From Leptoclinus maculatus (taxonomy: Eukaryota; Chordata; Actinopteri; Perciformes; Stichaeidae), in contig JAVDOI010000012.1 in assembly GCA_032191485.1 (NCBI GenBank), forward strand, positions 13,415,640 to 13,479,639: 64,000 nucleotides of DNA. Reading direction: 5' to 3'. A program made the position numbers and the translations under genes. The notes under the pieces are model-generated. The model did no database searches and was not told the origin of the DNA. It was given only the letters and a program-made list of their open reading frames with translations. Shown in pieces: positions 12,232 through 23,432 of this stretch. The stretch's first letter is position 1; every line of letters begins with the position of its first letter.

Positions 12232-14394
12232 TAACAACTGCTACAAATCTACATTTTCATTAGTCATCTCATGATGTACTTTTATTCATCACAGCACAGC
12301 AGACAGCGCTGCGTAATGAACCAAACACAACCTATTCAACCTGAATAAAAGGCCAGCCTTGGACCCTGTGGGGTTAAGACAAGCACTGAACCTTTATGTA
12401 AAAAAAAAAGAGATGAAAGAACTGTCAGTCTTTGTGTTTGTCTCTCCGGAGACACTGCAGGGTGCAGGGTTGGCTCTAGTCTGGAGCCTGAGGTTGGCAT
12501 ATAGACAGCTTGTTATAGCGTGCTACAGTGGAGACTTGGAGAAGGTGCAGATGAGACCTCCTTCACAAGGAAAAAAAGAATAACCATGTTCATTACAATT
12601 AGACATAACCTGGTAAGATGTAGAGATATAAGGCCCTCTGACATTGAGCAAACAATAGAAATGAACACAGTTTAATTTTTATAAACAGACAACGTCAAGC
12701 TTAAAAGTTGTACAATTAGCTAACAGGATAATTGATCTGCCTCCTGAGTAAACTGGCTGTCAGTGTTTAATACGTCACACTGTTTAAATGTCATGTCCAG
12801 ACTGCAGCCCGTCTTATCTCAGTTTCCTGTTTTCATGCATTATTGATGAAGGCTGGTATCACACACAAGTCAGCGTCTGCTCTTTATGCTTACATGCTCT
12901 TTGGAAGACACCAACTGCATTCAGACAAAGACAGAAATGGTTTAGAAACTCCCAAAATATTTTAATTTAGATTTATTATTATTTTTTATTTTTTTTTGAG
13001 AACACCTGTACAACACTAAAGTAACTATAGTGACCGTATTGTCCCATTAAGACAAAGACAAGAAGCCAAAATTAATCAAAATAAAACCTGTGCATTCAAG
13101 GATGTGACATCCAATACACTGGTGGTAAAGAGGAACACACTAAGTCATGTGTTTTGAGTAAATGAGATTTTACAGTTCCTCTGTGACAATAACTGAAGCT
13201 TATGTAGCTGACCTCTGACCCTGACTGGTAACAACACAGAGACCTTCATGATTAGTCACGACTTCACTCCATGGATTCAAATGGTTCATTTTTTACTGTG
13301 AAATAAGTGATATCGTCATTCTGTTTTTGGCCTTGCATTATGGGAAGAAAGTCTCCTAAAGAAATCTCGCTGACAGGAAGCTTAATTAGTAGGCGTACTG
13401 GCAGTGCACAAAATATTAAATAGAACACACTAAAGCCAAAAACTGGTCAGAACAGCGAGTACAGAATGAGAAGCCGTGGTTACAGCGGCTGTGGGCTGAA
13501 GGATACAGATATCATCTGATATCCCATAATGACTCATGTTGTCAGCGGTCAAAAGGTATCTGTGTAGCATCATCTCCCAAAGAGAACCAGCCTGGCTGTT
13601 TGTGATATCCGGGAAATTCATGAACACAATGAGGCCCAGGATATTATGGAGAAATCAGGAAGAAATATAATTTTTTTATTTTTACATCACAACACCCTCA
13701 GTAATACAAGGGCGGGTATCGCAGAGGAGTGATTCATGTGAATGATGTCATCATGCAGTACAAGTTCAAAAGGACGTCTACAAAAGCAGTAGGACATCGT
13801 GATATATTTTCTAATGGCTGTCCTGCAACTGCAAGAAGCAACATCAGACAGCTATATTTTATTAGAAGCCACAGTGACAGCAGTGGTCAAATCTGCTTCT
13901 ATCAGCCGCTGTAGGATTGTAATGTTAGCAGTAGAAAAGCTAAATAAGTACAAATATCCAAGTTAGCCTTAGAAAGGCTGGGTGATGTGGCCAAAATCTT
14001 CTATCCCGATATGTCATTTCATATCTCGATAACAATATACATCACGATAAAGACATATTTCTGGTAATTCAATTAATAAAAGAATAGTGTTCGAAATAAC
14101 CACATGGTAAAGTCTATTTCTGTGAATTAAATACTTGACAAATAAAAAGTGCAGACTCTCATTTTATAATGAACTTCAGTGCAAAATTAATGAATGACAG
14201 TAATAGTTTCAAGTGAAATAATAGAGATAAATGAATAAATATCTCCAGCTATACACTGACTCTGTTTACATGCATTACATCAGAGTAATCAGATCAAGAC
14301 AATAGTTTGATTTAACTACTGGGGCTTTTCTATCAGCAGAATGGAAACCCTTAAAGCCTTTTTTTAGATTTTATCTAAAAAACAAAACTAGAGT

Positions 14395-14640
14395 CTGCAG
14401 CCATGTTAGCGCATCTTTGAGGCTGGACTTAGACCCATCAGTGCTTTATGCTAAACGCTTAAAGCTAGCATGCTCACAGTGACAGTGTTAACATACTCTC
14501 TTTTAGCAGGAACAATGTTCACCATGTCTGCCCCCTCAGTTTAGCCTGTTAGCATTCCAAAATGATCTTGTTAGCGTTAAACAAAGTGCAAAGGCTGATG
14601 GGAATGTCATTTAGCGTTTGTCCAAAGCTACTAAAAATGA
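14395..14640. repeat. GCTGCTAGCATG-family repeat, opposite direction
   Basis: Carries GCTAGCATGCTCACAGTGAC and AACAATGTTCACCATGTCTG, matching the repeat at 31975-32290 in reverse orientation. Confidence 0.4.
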
Positions 14641-16058
14641 GTGTGTTCAAACTCTACAGGAATCAGAGTTATACGTCATCAAAAGAGGCCATGGCAATTA
14701 TCAGAAGCAAAAGGAGTTTTTAATCCATGGAATGTGCAAAGTTTACACTTCGGTCAGAAGGCGGTGCTGCAAAAGCTCGTGGAGTTTCCAAAATTAGATC
14801 AATAGGTTTATCAAATGGGGAACATGAATGTGTTTGTTGGGATATCTTGTCTTTGGGTAGAATTCCATGTTTATAAATGTATTCCTGGATCCAAGATACA
14901 TGTGTTCTTTGCATCAGTCCATATAGGTGGATTGATCCAGAGGTGCAAAAAAACTCCACTTTTATTGATCAGGGTGCAGATACTCTGATTACATATATTT
15001 TAAAACCCCCAAATCGTCAAACAGCAGCATCTCAGTGCAGAAGTGAAATATCCTTAAAAGCACACAACAGAGCATATAGACAAACAGACACGTCTAAAAG
15101 CAATCATGAGAGCTTTACCACCAATTGCCCTCATTCTCTGGGTTTCACAGCTATTCTCACTGGCACTCCTGATATCACAAAACTGCAGAGTTTCATTACA
15201 GAGAACTGCAGTGACTTTCTGCAGTGCTGAGGGACGAGGCACTGAGGGACGAGGCACTGAGGCACGGACGCGAATGAGTGGAGAAAATCATGGAACATGA
15301 CCAAATTTCATGATCTAAACGAATAACCAGGGTGTCAGCCCAGTGAAAATCCTATTATCCTACAGGAATATTGACAGGGATTCAATCAAGTTGTATTTTT
15401 TGTCTTTACCTTAACTGAAACCATATGTCTATGGGCAGTGTTATATGTTGAAACTGGATCAATCGGTCTTGATTTTCAGGAAAGCTGCACGTGAGTAAGA
15501 TTAAGTTCCAACCCCAAATCCCATGCCAACCGGTTTCACTTCAGTGATGCTGCTCGCCTTCCACCATCTATATCAGATGTATTCCTTCTGTGTAAAGTGT
15601 ATGAATACAAGATTACTCGCCTGTCCAAAAATAGATCTCTCCCCCTCTCTGTGTCTTTAGCACATTTCTCAGAAAGTCTCGGATGGCTTTGATTTTTTAA
15701 ATGAACGGTTGCCAACTGAGTGCTGAGACATTTCTCAGCAGCTTCAAACACCGGCCTCTTTAGGCTCTCAAACTGTGAGGACAAGTGAGGATGTGCATGA
15801 AAAAAGATATTCAATCGTGTGCTGAGTTTTGATTCTGTTTAATATGTAATGAAGGAGTTAACCAGAAGCCTGACTTTAGTGACCCTTTAAAAGAGTTTGA
15901 AGTCAGAAATTGCCCCCAAAAGGTTGACGGGTGTGATAAATGGCACAGGACATCCTCTCCAACAAATAGGAAGAGCAACAAAGTTTCACACTGCAAGTGT
16001 GCCATACAGACGCCACCATCTCAACAACAATTCCTGTTTACAATGTCTGATGCTTTAA

Positions 16059-16060
<2 letters not shown>

Positions 16061-16136
<76 letters not shown>
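16061..16136. repeat. (CA)38 microsatellite
   Basis: Uninterrupted AC dinucleotides over 76 bp. Confidence 0.97.
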
Positions 16137-16139
<3 letters not shown>

Positions 16140-16893
16140 TGTCGCTTCCTTCAACTCTGAGATAACTCAGCAGGTCAGTGTCAATCTTTGCAGGTCTCAT
16201 CCGTTGAAGTTGAATTTTAAAATAAATCGCCTACCTGCACCAAACAACTAATGTCCTTGTAAGACATGACTAAAAACACTTGGCCTGGATCACGAGTTGT
16301 CCCCATAGCAACAAATCACAAACACTTCCAAATAGAAAATGATAATTATGCAAAAAAAAACATAAAAATGAGGCAATGCATTGGACACGCTCTTTTCTTT
16401 ACTATTCTTAAAGTCACACAACCTAAATAAATGTATTATACAGCCTGCCTCTCCAGATTAGATTCAATCAGACCAGTCGAATATCTTAAACTATACTTTT
16501 CTTTCTTTTTTTATTTAAAAACATCTAATACTATCTAAAATCCACTACAAACAGCAATATTGTCCACAGCATCATACAATGAGACTAGCCCACCTCAGGG
16601 CCGGTTCCCACTGTGCAGGGAGAACAATGAATGTGCTACACTGGGCTACTGTACTGGGTGGTTTCCACCTGAGCCCCATTACTAACACAGATGTGTCAAA
16701 TAAAACCTCACTCCTCCTTGTTTTACTGAGGAAACACGCCAAGTCGCGGCGGAGAGCCAAACCCATGCCGTTGTAATTTTCATTGATGCTCTCTCCCCGG
16801 ATCACATGCGCCCATGACTCGGTCTACTTTGTCTCCTCACAGCTCACTGAGGCGGGTTGAATCTGCTCCATCACATCATATATATCGCCTTAC

Positions 16894-17100
16894 CTTCGCG
16901 CTCCTTATATCCCGCTTAGGTATTGATAAGGTATAGCTTCCCCTGCATATTGATCACCCCTCTGTTCAGCTTTCTCCCCGGCTGCTTTTGCCAGGGAGGG
17001 GAGCCACCGTGCAGCCGCTGTCCATGTTCATCCTCCGGTAGTACTGTAGCGCACACACACGCCTCGTATTGAGCCACACTCACCACGCCTTCACCCGCCG
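16894..17100 (-). other. frmd4b: Candidate untranslated first exon and promoter of frmd4b
   Basis: On the minus strand the sequence ends in GCGCGAAG followed by GTAAGG, a good donor with exon end 16894. It lies in a locally GC-rich, pyrimidine-rich patch (16800-17170) unlike the AT-rich surroundings. A 21-codon upstream ORF lies at 17031-16966 and a shorter one follows, with no frame joining the FERM ORF. It would splice over 7.3 kb to the ATG exon at 9589. The upstream boundary is a guess and no transcript evidence is available. Confidence 0.45.
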
Positions 17101-17221
17101 GCTATTATGTGAACGAGCCCCGCATCCCCTCCCTCCCTCCCTCTGCCTCTCATCCAGCAGCTGCCGGCCGGCCTGAATCACTCTGAATCCTCATAATAAT
17201 GAAGCTTGATCGCCTGAAGAT

Positions 17222-17299
17222 TATATATATATATATATACACACACATATATATATATATATTTGTGTGTATGTATATATATATATATTTGTGTGTATG

Positions 17300-17341
<42 letters not shown>
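17222..17341. repeat. Compound TA/TG microsatellite
   Basis: Alternating (TA)n and TGTG/GTAT blocks over 120 bp near the frmd4b 5' region. Confidence 0.93.
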
Positions 17342-17345
<4 letters not shown>

Positions 17346-19671
17346 TTCTGACTTCATCACATCAAGTGGATTCTGTTTTATCTCCAAAATTACGACAACC
17401 CTCATATGGAGGGAGCTACATTAAATCTGCACTCATATTATTTGTAATATTTGATGTATTGAGCCCTTATTGTATCATATAACTTCTGTTCATTGTTTAA
17501 TTGGCTGTTCATTATATTTCCATGACAGCAACTACTCTTAGCAAATGATTACAATGTCACCATTAAACCCAACCCAATAAAATGATATCAAAACCAAACA
17601 TTTGACAGGCAATGACAGTAAACCAAAACAATTAATTAGGTAAGGTTATACAATTACAGACCGCAAATTACTGTGTAACATTTTGTGTGTGAATAAAATA
17701 CTTATTAAAATACCTGTATGTACTTTAAGTACAGGGATAGAAGAGAAAAGGTTGGGGAAACAAAGCGGTTAAAGACTGTGTTCAAGAGAGACCTAGAAAT
17801 AAAGTGCACTGCAAGATTGCTGAGGACCTCATTTAATAATCACAGGGTAACAGTAACAAGGTATCAACAGTGTTGATATGGTTACAAAATTACTTTGAGA
17901 AATTGCATGTACATTATTGGTTAGGTTTATGTTTTTTAAAATGTTCAAGTATACCCGACTGGAAATTACATTATGGTATATTAAAGTATGTTTTCAAGTT
18001 TGTTTGTTTGTTTTTTAGCTGCACGTTTAAGGGCCACACCTTGTTTTTCTTCTTTTCATGAAACATCTGTTGTGAAAGGACCCCATTTGTACCTTGTAAT
18101 TATTCAATATGTACTGGGTAATTAAAAAAATACTTAATACTGTAATATAGTTGTATGTCCCCATAAACGCAAAATTGTTCCCTTTGTGTTTATTTTTGGT
18201 TGAGGTAGCATAATGTGACCTCTCCTCGCCTGCCGTGTTAAATAACTGTGGATACCTCCAGAAAGAAATATACCGTAGTATGTTTTACTGTATCCATGTA
18301 CTATTTAAAATACCTTTCTTTTGAATATTTATATGATCTTTTAGTAAATATGACTAAAGGGTATTCCCAACAATCCAGCTAACAGGTTTGTTCTGTTTGT
18401 TTTTGTCTTCTTGGATGCACTGTATTTGCACAAGGTATTTTTACACCTGTGGCACTAAAACAGGATATAAGTGGTAAAAAAAAAGGTGAGCTAACGAGGA
18501 TGTATTTAGCACGTATAGACAACGGACAAAGGACAGGAAACGGTAACCACAGTTAATCTTTTAATCACAATTTGTATCAACACCAGCTACACCAGACTAT
18601 TCACTGATAAACAATGACATTGAGTGACAAATTAACTAATTTGATGTCCCTGACTCTGAGGTTTGTTTTCAGCATATTAAATGGATGAAAACCACCACCA
18701 TATTAATAAGGACTTTACAGCGTTAACCTAAGTTGACCTACGTTGAAATTAAATCAACATTCAGCATTGCAGAAGAAAGTTTATATGTTGTTCAAAAGCA
18801 AAAACGGATTCAATCTGTTATTTAAAACGTCTCTGTTGGCCTCATGTCGTGCAGAAGGTATATGCTGAGCACATTTAAACATCAGTTTTGGTGGCTGATA
18901 CTATAAAGCTAAGTTTATTCAAACAGTAAGTTAACATCTTTGACTTGTGCAATTCACGAGACACAATACTGTTCAACCAGACTATTGGTGTGTGTTTCAC
19001 ATGTGATATTCATTTCAGCTTAGGAGTGACGGTGCCACTGAAATATTCATTACTGTCTTCACTCCGCTGGCAATTTTCTAAAGAAGCGAGCACAGCGGCC
19101 TTATATAAGGCCTCAAAACATAATTTTATTCTGTTACACAAATAAATATTGAGAGAGCGTATAATGGATACTCTGACAAACAGCATTTTGCAATTAAAAC
19201 AGCTGAATAATTTAGGAACTGTATTGCTACTACTGTGCGTCCTCACAGTCTACAGTACATGCTGTAGCCTATCAGCAGAGAGAGAGAGGCTTCCCCCACC
19301 CCCCCTTTGCTCGTGGATTTCTAACATCAGACATGAATAAGTATCTCATTAAGATCCCCCAAAACCATCTGTCCAGTGAGTCGCCTCCTTACAGGAAAAT
19401 CTTCTCATAGACAAAAGAGTGGGATTCCCTTGTTACCCTCATTAGTAATTTAATTATATAATCAATGGCAACGCTCAATACATTCATGGAACACAACTGA
19501 GACAGTGCTTTTTTTGTAATGACTTCTATGGCATGTTATTTTCAATCTACAGGATATTGTTTGTCTGTATGCAACTTATCATCAAGTCTTCATCATTTTG
19601 TATAAAAAAAAAAAAACTTCATAACTGCCTCATGCAAGGTAACTATGCAAGTAGAGAATTATGTGTACATA

Positions 19672-19675
<4 letters not shown>

Positions 19676-19736
<61 letters not shown>
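19676..19736. repeat. (AT)n microsatellite
   Basis: About 60 bp of AT dinucleotides directly left of a hairpin at 19739-19830. Confidence 0.93.
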
Positions 19737-19738
<2 letters not shown>

Positions 19739-19740
<2 letters not shown>

Positions 19741-19830
19741 GGGACACAGTCAATTATGCATAAAAATACACACACACATATATATATATATGTGTGTGTG
19801 TGTGTATTTTTATGCATAATTGTGTCCCAT
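19739..19830. repeat. Near-perfect palindrome (92 bp)
   Basis: ATGGGACACA at the left pairs with TGTGTCCCAT at the right. The arms continue through AATTATGCATAAAAATACAC and its complement to a TATATA centre. Only a few bases differ between the arms. Confidence 0.9.
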
Positions 19831-22800
19831 CACTTTTCAGTCGTCATTCATGCATAGTCAAATTTGGCTTGGCAGACGCTTTATGCAAATGCACGCACAC
19901 CAACAACGATAGAAACTGAAGAGGGTGAACAACAACATAAACTAGAAATAACTATCCATTCTCTCATACTGGGGCTGTCCTCGACCAAAGAAATTCTTAG
20001 TTGACTAACATTCATACGATTTTGTCGACTAATCGATTAGTTAATTCAGTTGAGAGATTCACAAAACTTTCTCCAGTTTCTCTCCAAATCGTGTAGTTAC
20101 CAGAGATGTGCTCATAAGTTTGCTGGAAATAAGTCATCCAGCATTAAAACAAGCATTAAAAAAAATTGCTTATGGACAAAATAAATCTTCTAAGAGGGGG
20201 AAGCCCTATCTCATACAAAAATACTTTGAATAAGAGTGCTGCCAATTTTACGTACATAGATTTTAAAAAGATTTCTAATGAACGTGATCAGAATGTTTTG
20301 GAAACGTGGGCATGAATAAGCAAATGTATGAGCAAACACAATGCGACACGTGGGATCAACATTTTGAAATAGCAACAAAGAGAGGAGCCTTCGTTAGGCA
20401 ATGAAACCAACGAGATTCATATAAATATGTCCGGTTTTGGATATGTTGTGTATCATAACTGAGATTTGTAAGAATGTCAGGTTTAACTTTTCCTAACAAT
20501 ACACAAAAGCATCCTTATTTTAGCGTGCACCGATTCAATATTTTATATATTTAAACTGTCCCAAGAGAAGCAAACATAAGAATCAAGTGAAACAATGCAT
20601 TTACTTCATGCAGTATGGACCAATCCATTTTCTATTATGGCAATTTGTTATTGGTTCAGCTTCTTGTCGGTTAGTCAGTTTTCAAACACACAAACAGATC
20701 AGTAGACGACAGTAAACACGAAACTCCACTAATATCCTGGATCACCCGGACACCTTTGGCTCGTATTCCAGGATCTTGTTTTGACTGCAACATACAGGAA
20801 GTGCTTTGTGGCAAACGGCTGCAAGTCGCTGACGATTGGCGGATGGAGTTCTCCCATGAAAACAAGGGGAAGAGGACTGTCTGTTCACACCTTTCTCTTC
20901 TACTGTTGGCCTACATAGCAGGTCTTGCTCTGTCTTATTAGCCAGCAGTGTTTGCACTGGCTGCCACTGCTTATTAAATCTGCACAACACTGTGCAAACA
21001 ATGATGTATTACTATAGTTATCTCATGGCACACGGCCAGTATGAGGGTCGCTGGACATTCTCTCCGTCTCTCACACTGAATTTGTGTGCTACAGCCTTCA
21101 ATGCTTCATGTTGTAATGGCAGTATGCTGGATGTGGAAGCAGAAGGAGGTTAGAAATGATTGCACATAAGGGGGATGGTCAATTATCACAAATGTAACCC
21201 GAGGAATTTCTGGGGCTTGACTTTACTCTGATTGCACATTTTGGCAGTCACGCGGTTTGAATAAGTCCCCGGTTCAGATATAAGTTGTTTTTATGGTGTA
21301 ATCAAATCCAATTTGGGTCAATATAGCAGCAACACAATGCTGGGTTAAGTTTAGCTTAGTATTCATGGGTTGAAAACCACTAGGTCACCAATCAAACCCA
21401 ATACAGTGGGTTGTTTTAACCCTGTGTTTTATACTAACCCGAACTACAATATGGTTATTCTGACACAACAAGCTCAGGTTTTACCATAAAACTGATTCAT
21501 TGTCAGCTGTTCAAAACAGTGTGCACCTGATATTCAAAACTGTAGGGGATATGGATCATTCACAATCTGTAACAAATAGTGATATGCAAGTTTAAACAGA
21601 GCTAGATTATATAGAACAGGTCTCACCGTATTTTAGTTTGTGTAAATAACCAATTCTCATGGGGTTTAAAACAGATCCAGGATTATATTCTTATAGGTTT
21701 CAACCAAATCATGCCTCAAAGACAGAACAATTTGAGCTGAAGTATCAAATATGTATACCCACTTGAGGAATTACAAAGGGCATTGTAGTCTATAAACTCT
21801 GGGGGGCCTCCCTCAGCTGGAGGCCCTTTGTAATCAGTGCCACTGTTCACCCCACAACAACACCCAGAATAATGTGTTGTCTAGTCTATTGTGCGTCTGG
21901 CTCCGTCCTCTTTGACTGAATGTGAAGCCCTGCAGGTCCTGCATCATGTCTCCTGGTCTGACTGTAACTTGCTTTTCATATGCCTCTTTTGTTACAAAGA
22001 AAATCTCTTGTGCAAATATCGGAAAAATTCTGTCTCTTATTCTGGTTACATCCTTCTTTTCAATCATCATCATGCCATTTAAGGCTTTAAAAAAAAAAGT
22101 TCTTTAAAGTCTGTACTTTCCAGCAAGAGTACATTTGCATGATATTTGCCTCAGTGAAATGTAGACTTAAACCAGTTGAGCAGGATGAGGCTAATGCAAA
22201 TATTGAACTTGAATTTACATTTTGTAATAGAAAGTGCCCCCCGGTGGGCCCACAACACTGGCTTCTCCGGCTATATACTGCCCCCAAGTGGTGGATAGGA
22301 GTCGAGTGAGGAGAACATACTTGACGAGCAGAGAGAAGAGTGAGAAGCTGACGATCAGACGGGCAGTGAAGTCAGGTCAGGCTGTCTGCACAGGAAACAG
22401 AGGGAAACAAGAGACATGAGGGTCGACAGAGCCTCCAGGTTTGTCATGATTTTTTTGTGCATAATAAACGATAAATGTAGGATTTGGTCTATAGGCAACA
22501 ATGTAATGAGTGTCTGACGTTGTGTTGTTTTAGTGCAAACGTGGGCCTATTTTTAAATGTTTTTATATGCAGCAGTGAAGCAAATGCTAGATAGCAAAGT
22601 AAAACAGCAATATATTCTAATGGAAATATATTTTTTAAGATTGAAAATGACAACACATGTGGCTGCAGTTTAAGGTCAGTCTATACATAGTATTAATTAA
22701 AATAATTGATAATGTATTGATTTTGTCCTCTCATTTTTAGTGAAATTGGACAGGAATATAATGGAGGATGGTTCACCTTAATTCAGATTGTACAAGTTCC

Positions 22801-23084
22801 CAGCCTGATTAATATTTTAAAGACACATATCTATAACTGTAATAGAGTCTGGTGTAATTTGGTTATTGTCTGTAAAGGCAATAAAGCATTACAGTAGGGG
22901 TGTAATTTACCATTAACCACTGCACGTCAGTTGCTTTTTGCAACTGAAATAATAAATTAAATGAATAATAAAAAAGGTGTAAGGATAACCAGCTGTTCAC
23001 ACTGATTAATAATTACCACTGAAGGAAATGAAACTTTATGACACTGACTATGCGAGTAAATAAGGCTGTGTGAAATCCCCCTAG

Positions 23085-23328
23085 CAAGTTGCAGCCAATG
23101 GAATCCGTGCTTACATTGACAGCCGAGGTGCATGCTGGTCGTCGCAGTTCGTTCGTCGCCTCGCAGCGCTGTGCTCGCTGCTGTGGAGGACTACAGAGCT
23201 CCGGGTCCTGGACAGAGGCGGCTTGCGTTGACAGCGGTTGATACTGAGCGAAGTACGGCGGCACACATTATCGTCCGTCTGGGTTCTATTGGGGGCTAAG
23301 CGTTTCCAAAAAGTTGACATCTGTAAAT
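23085..23328 (+). promoter_or_regulatory. mitf: Promoter and 5' UTR of the mitf A form
   Basis: A locally GC- and CpG-rich patch directly precedes exon 1A. It has a CCAAT box (GCCAATGG near 23094-23101) and an inverted CCAAT (CTATTGGG near 23285-23292). No clear TATA box is present. The exact start site cannot be given. Confidence 0.5.
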
Positions 23329-23432
23329 ATGCAGGCCGAATCGGGAATAGTTCCCGACTTCGAGGTCGGAGAGGAGTTTCAAGAGGAACCTAAAACGTAT
23401 TACGAATTGAAGAGTCAACCCTTGAAAAACAG
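23329..23432 (+). CDS. mitf: mitf exon 1A
   Basis: Codes for 34 residues starting MQAESGIVPDFEVGEEFQEE, nearly identical to the human A-specific N-terminus as I recall it. It ends in phase 2 at AACAG followed by GTCAGT. The ATG has A at -3. It splices to exon B1b at 35028 (AG + C = Ser). Confidence 0.95.

Larger units (their letters stand above)
9590..16893 (-). other. frmd4b: Probable first intron of frmd4b
   Basis: No convincing conserved exon seen apart from the weak candidate at 10738-10926. It holds an inverted-repeat element (9965-10395), a hAT-like fragment (about 12028-12231), a copy of the GCTAGC-containing repeat (about 14395-14640), a 15-bp tandem duplication near 15226-15262 and a (CA)38 tract (16061-16136). 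Confidence 0.5.
17101..23084. other. Spacer between the divergent frmd4b and mitf promoters
   Basis: AT-rich sequence with no recognisable exon. It contains TA/TG microsatellites (17222-17341 and 19676-19736), a long near-perfect hairpin (19739-19830) and weak repeat fragments. Cis-regulatory elements could be here, but none can be called from one sequence. Confidence 0.5.

Noticed and set aside
19533..19857. ORFs rich in Tyr-Ile
   Set aside because: Readings of the (TA)n tract and hairpin; no start context, splice sites or family resemblance.
19973..20055. GGGGCTGTCCTCGACCAAAG followed by TCGACTAATCGATTAG
   Set aside because: Probably another repeat fragment of ATCGATTA type, too short and decayed to assign.
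21290..21440. Repeated AACCCA / TGGGTT motifs
   Set aside because: Looks like a decayed dispersed repeat, but the ends are too unclear to annotate.
22234..22432. Purine-rich stretch that might be an exon upstream of mitf
   Set aside because: No similarity to any MITF first exon, no fitting donor and phase, and it precedes the promoter of exon 1A.
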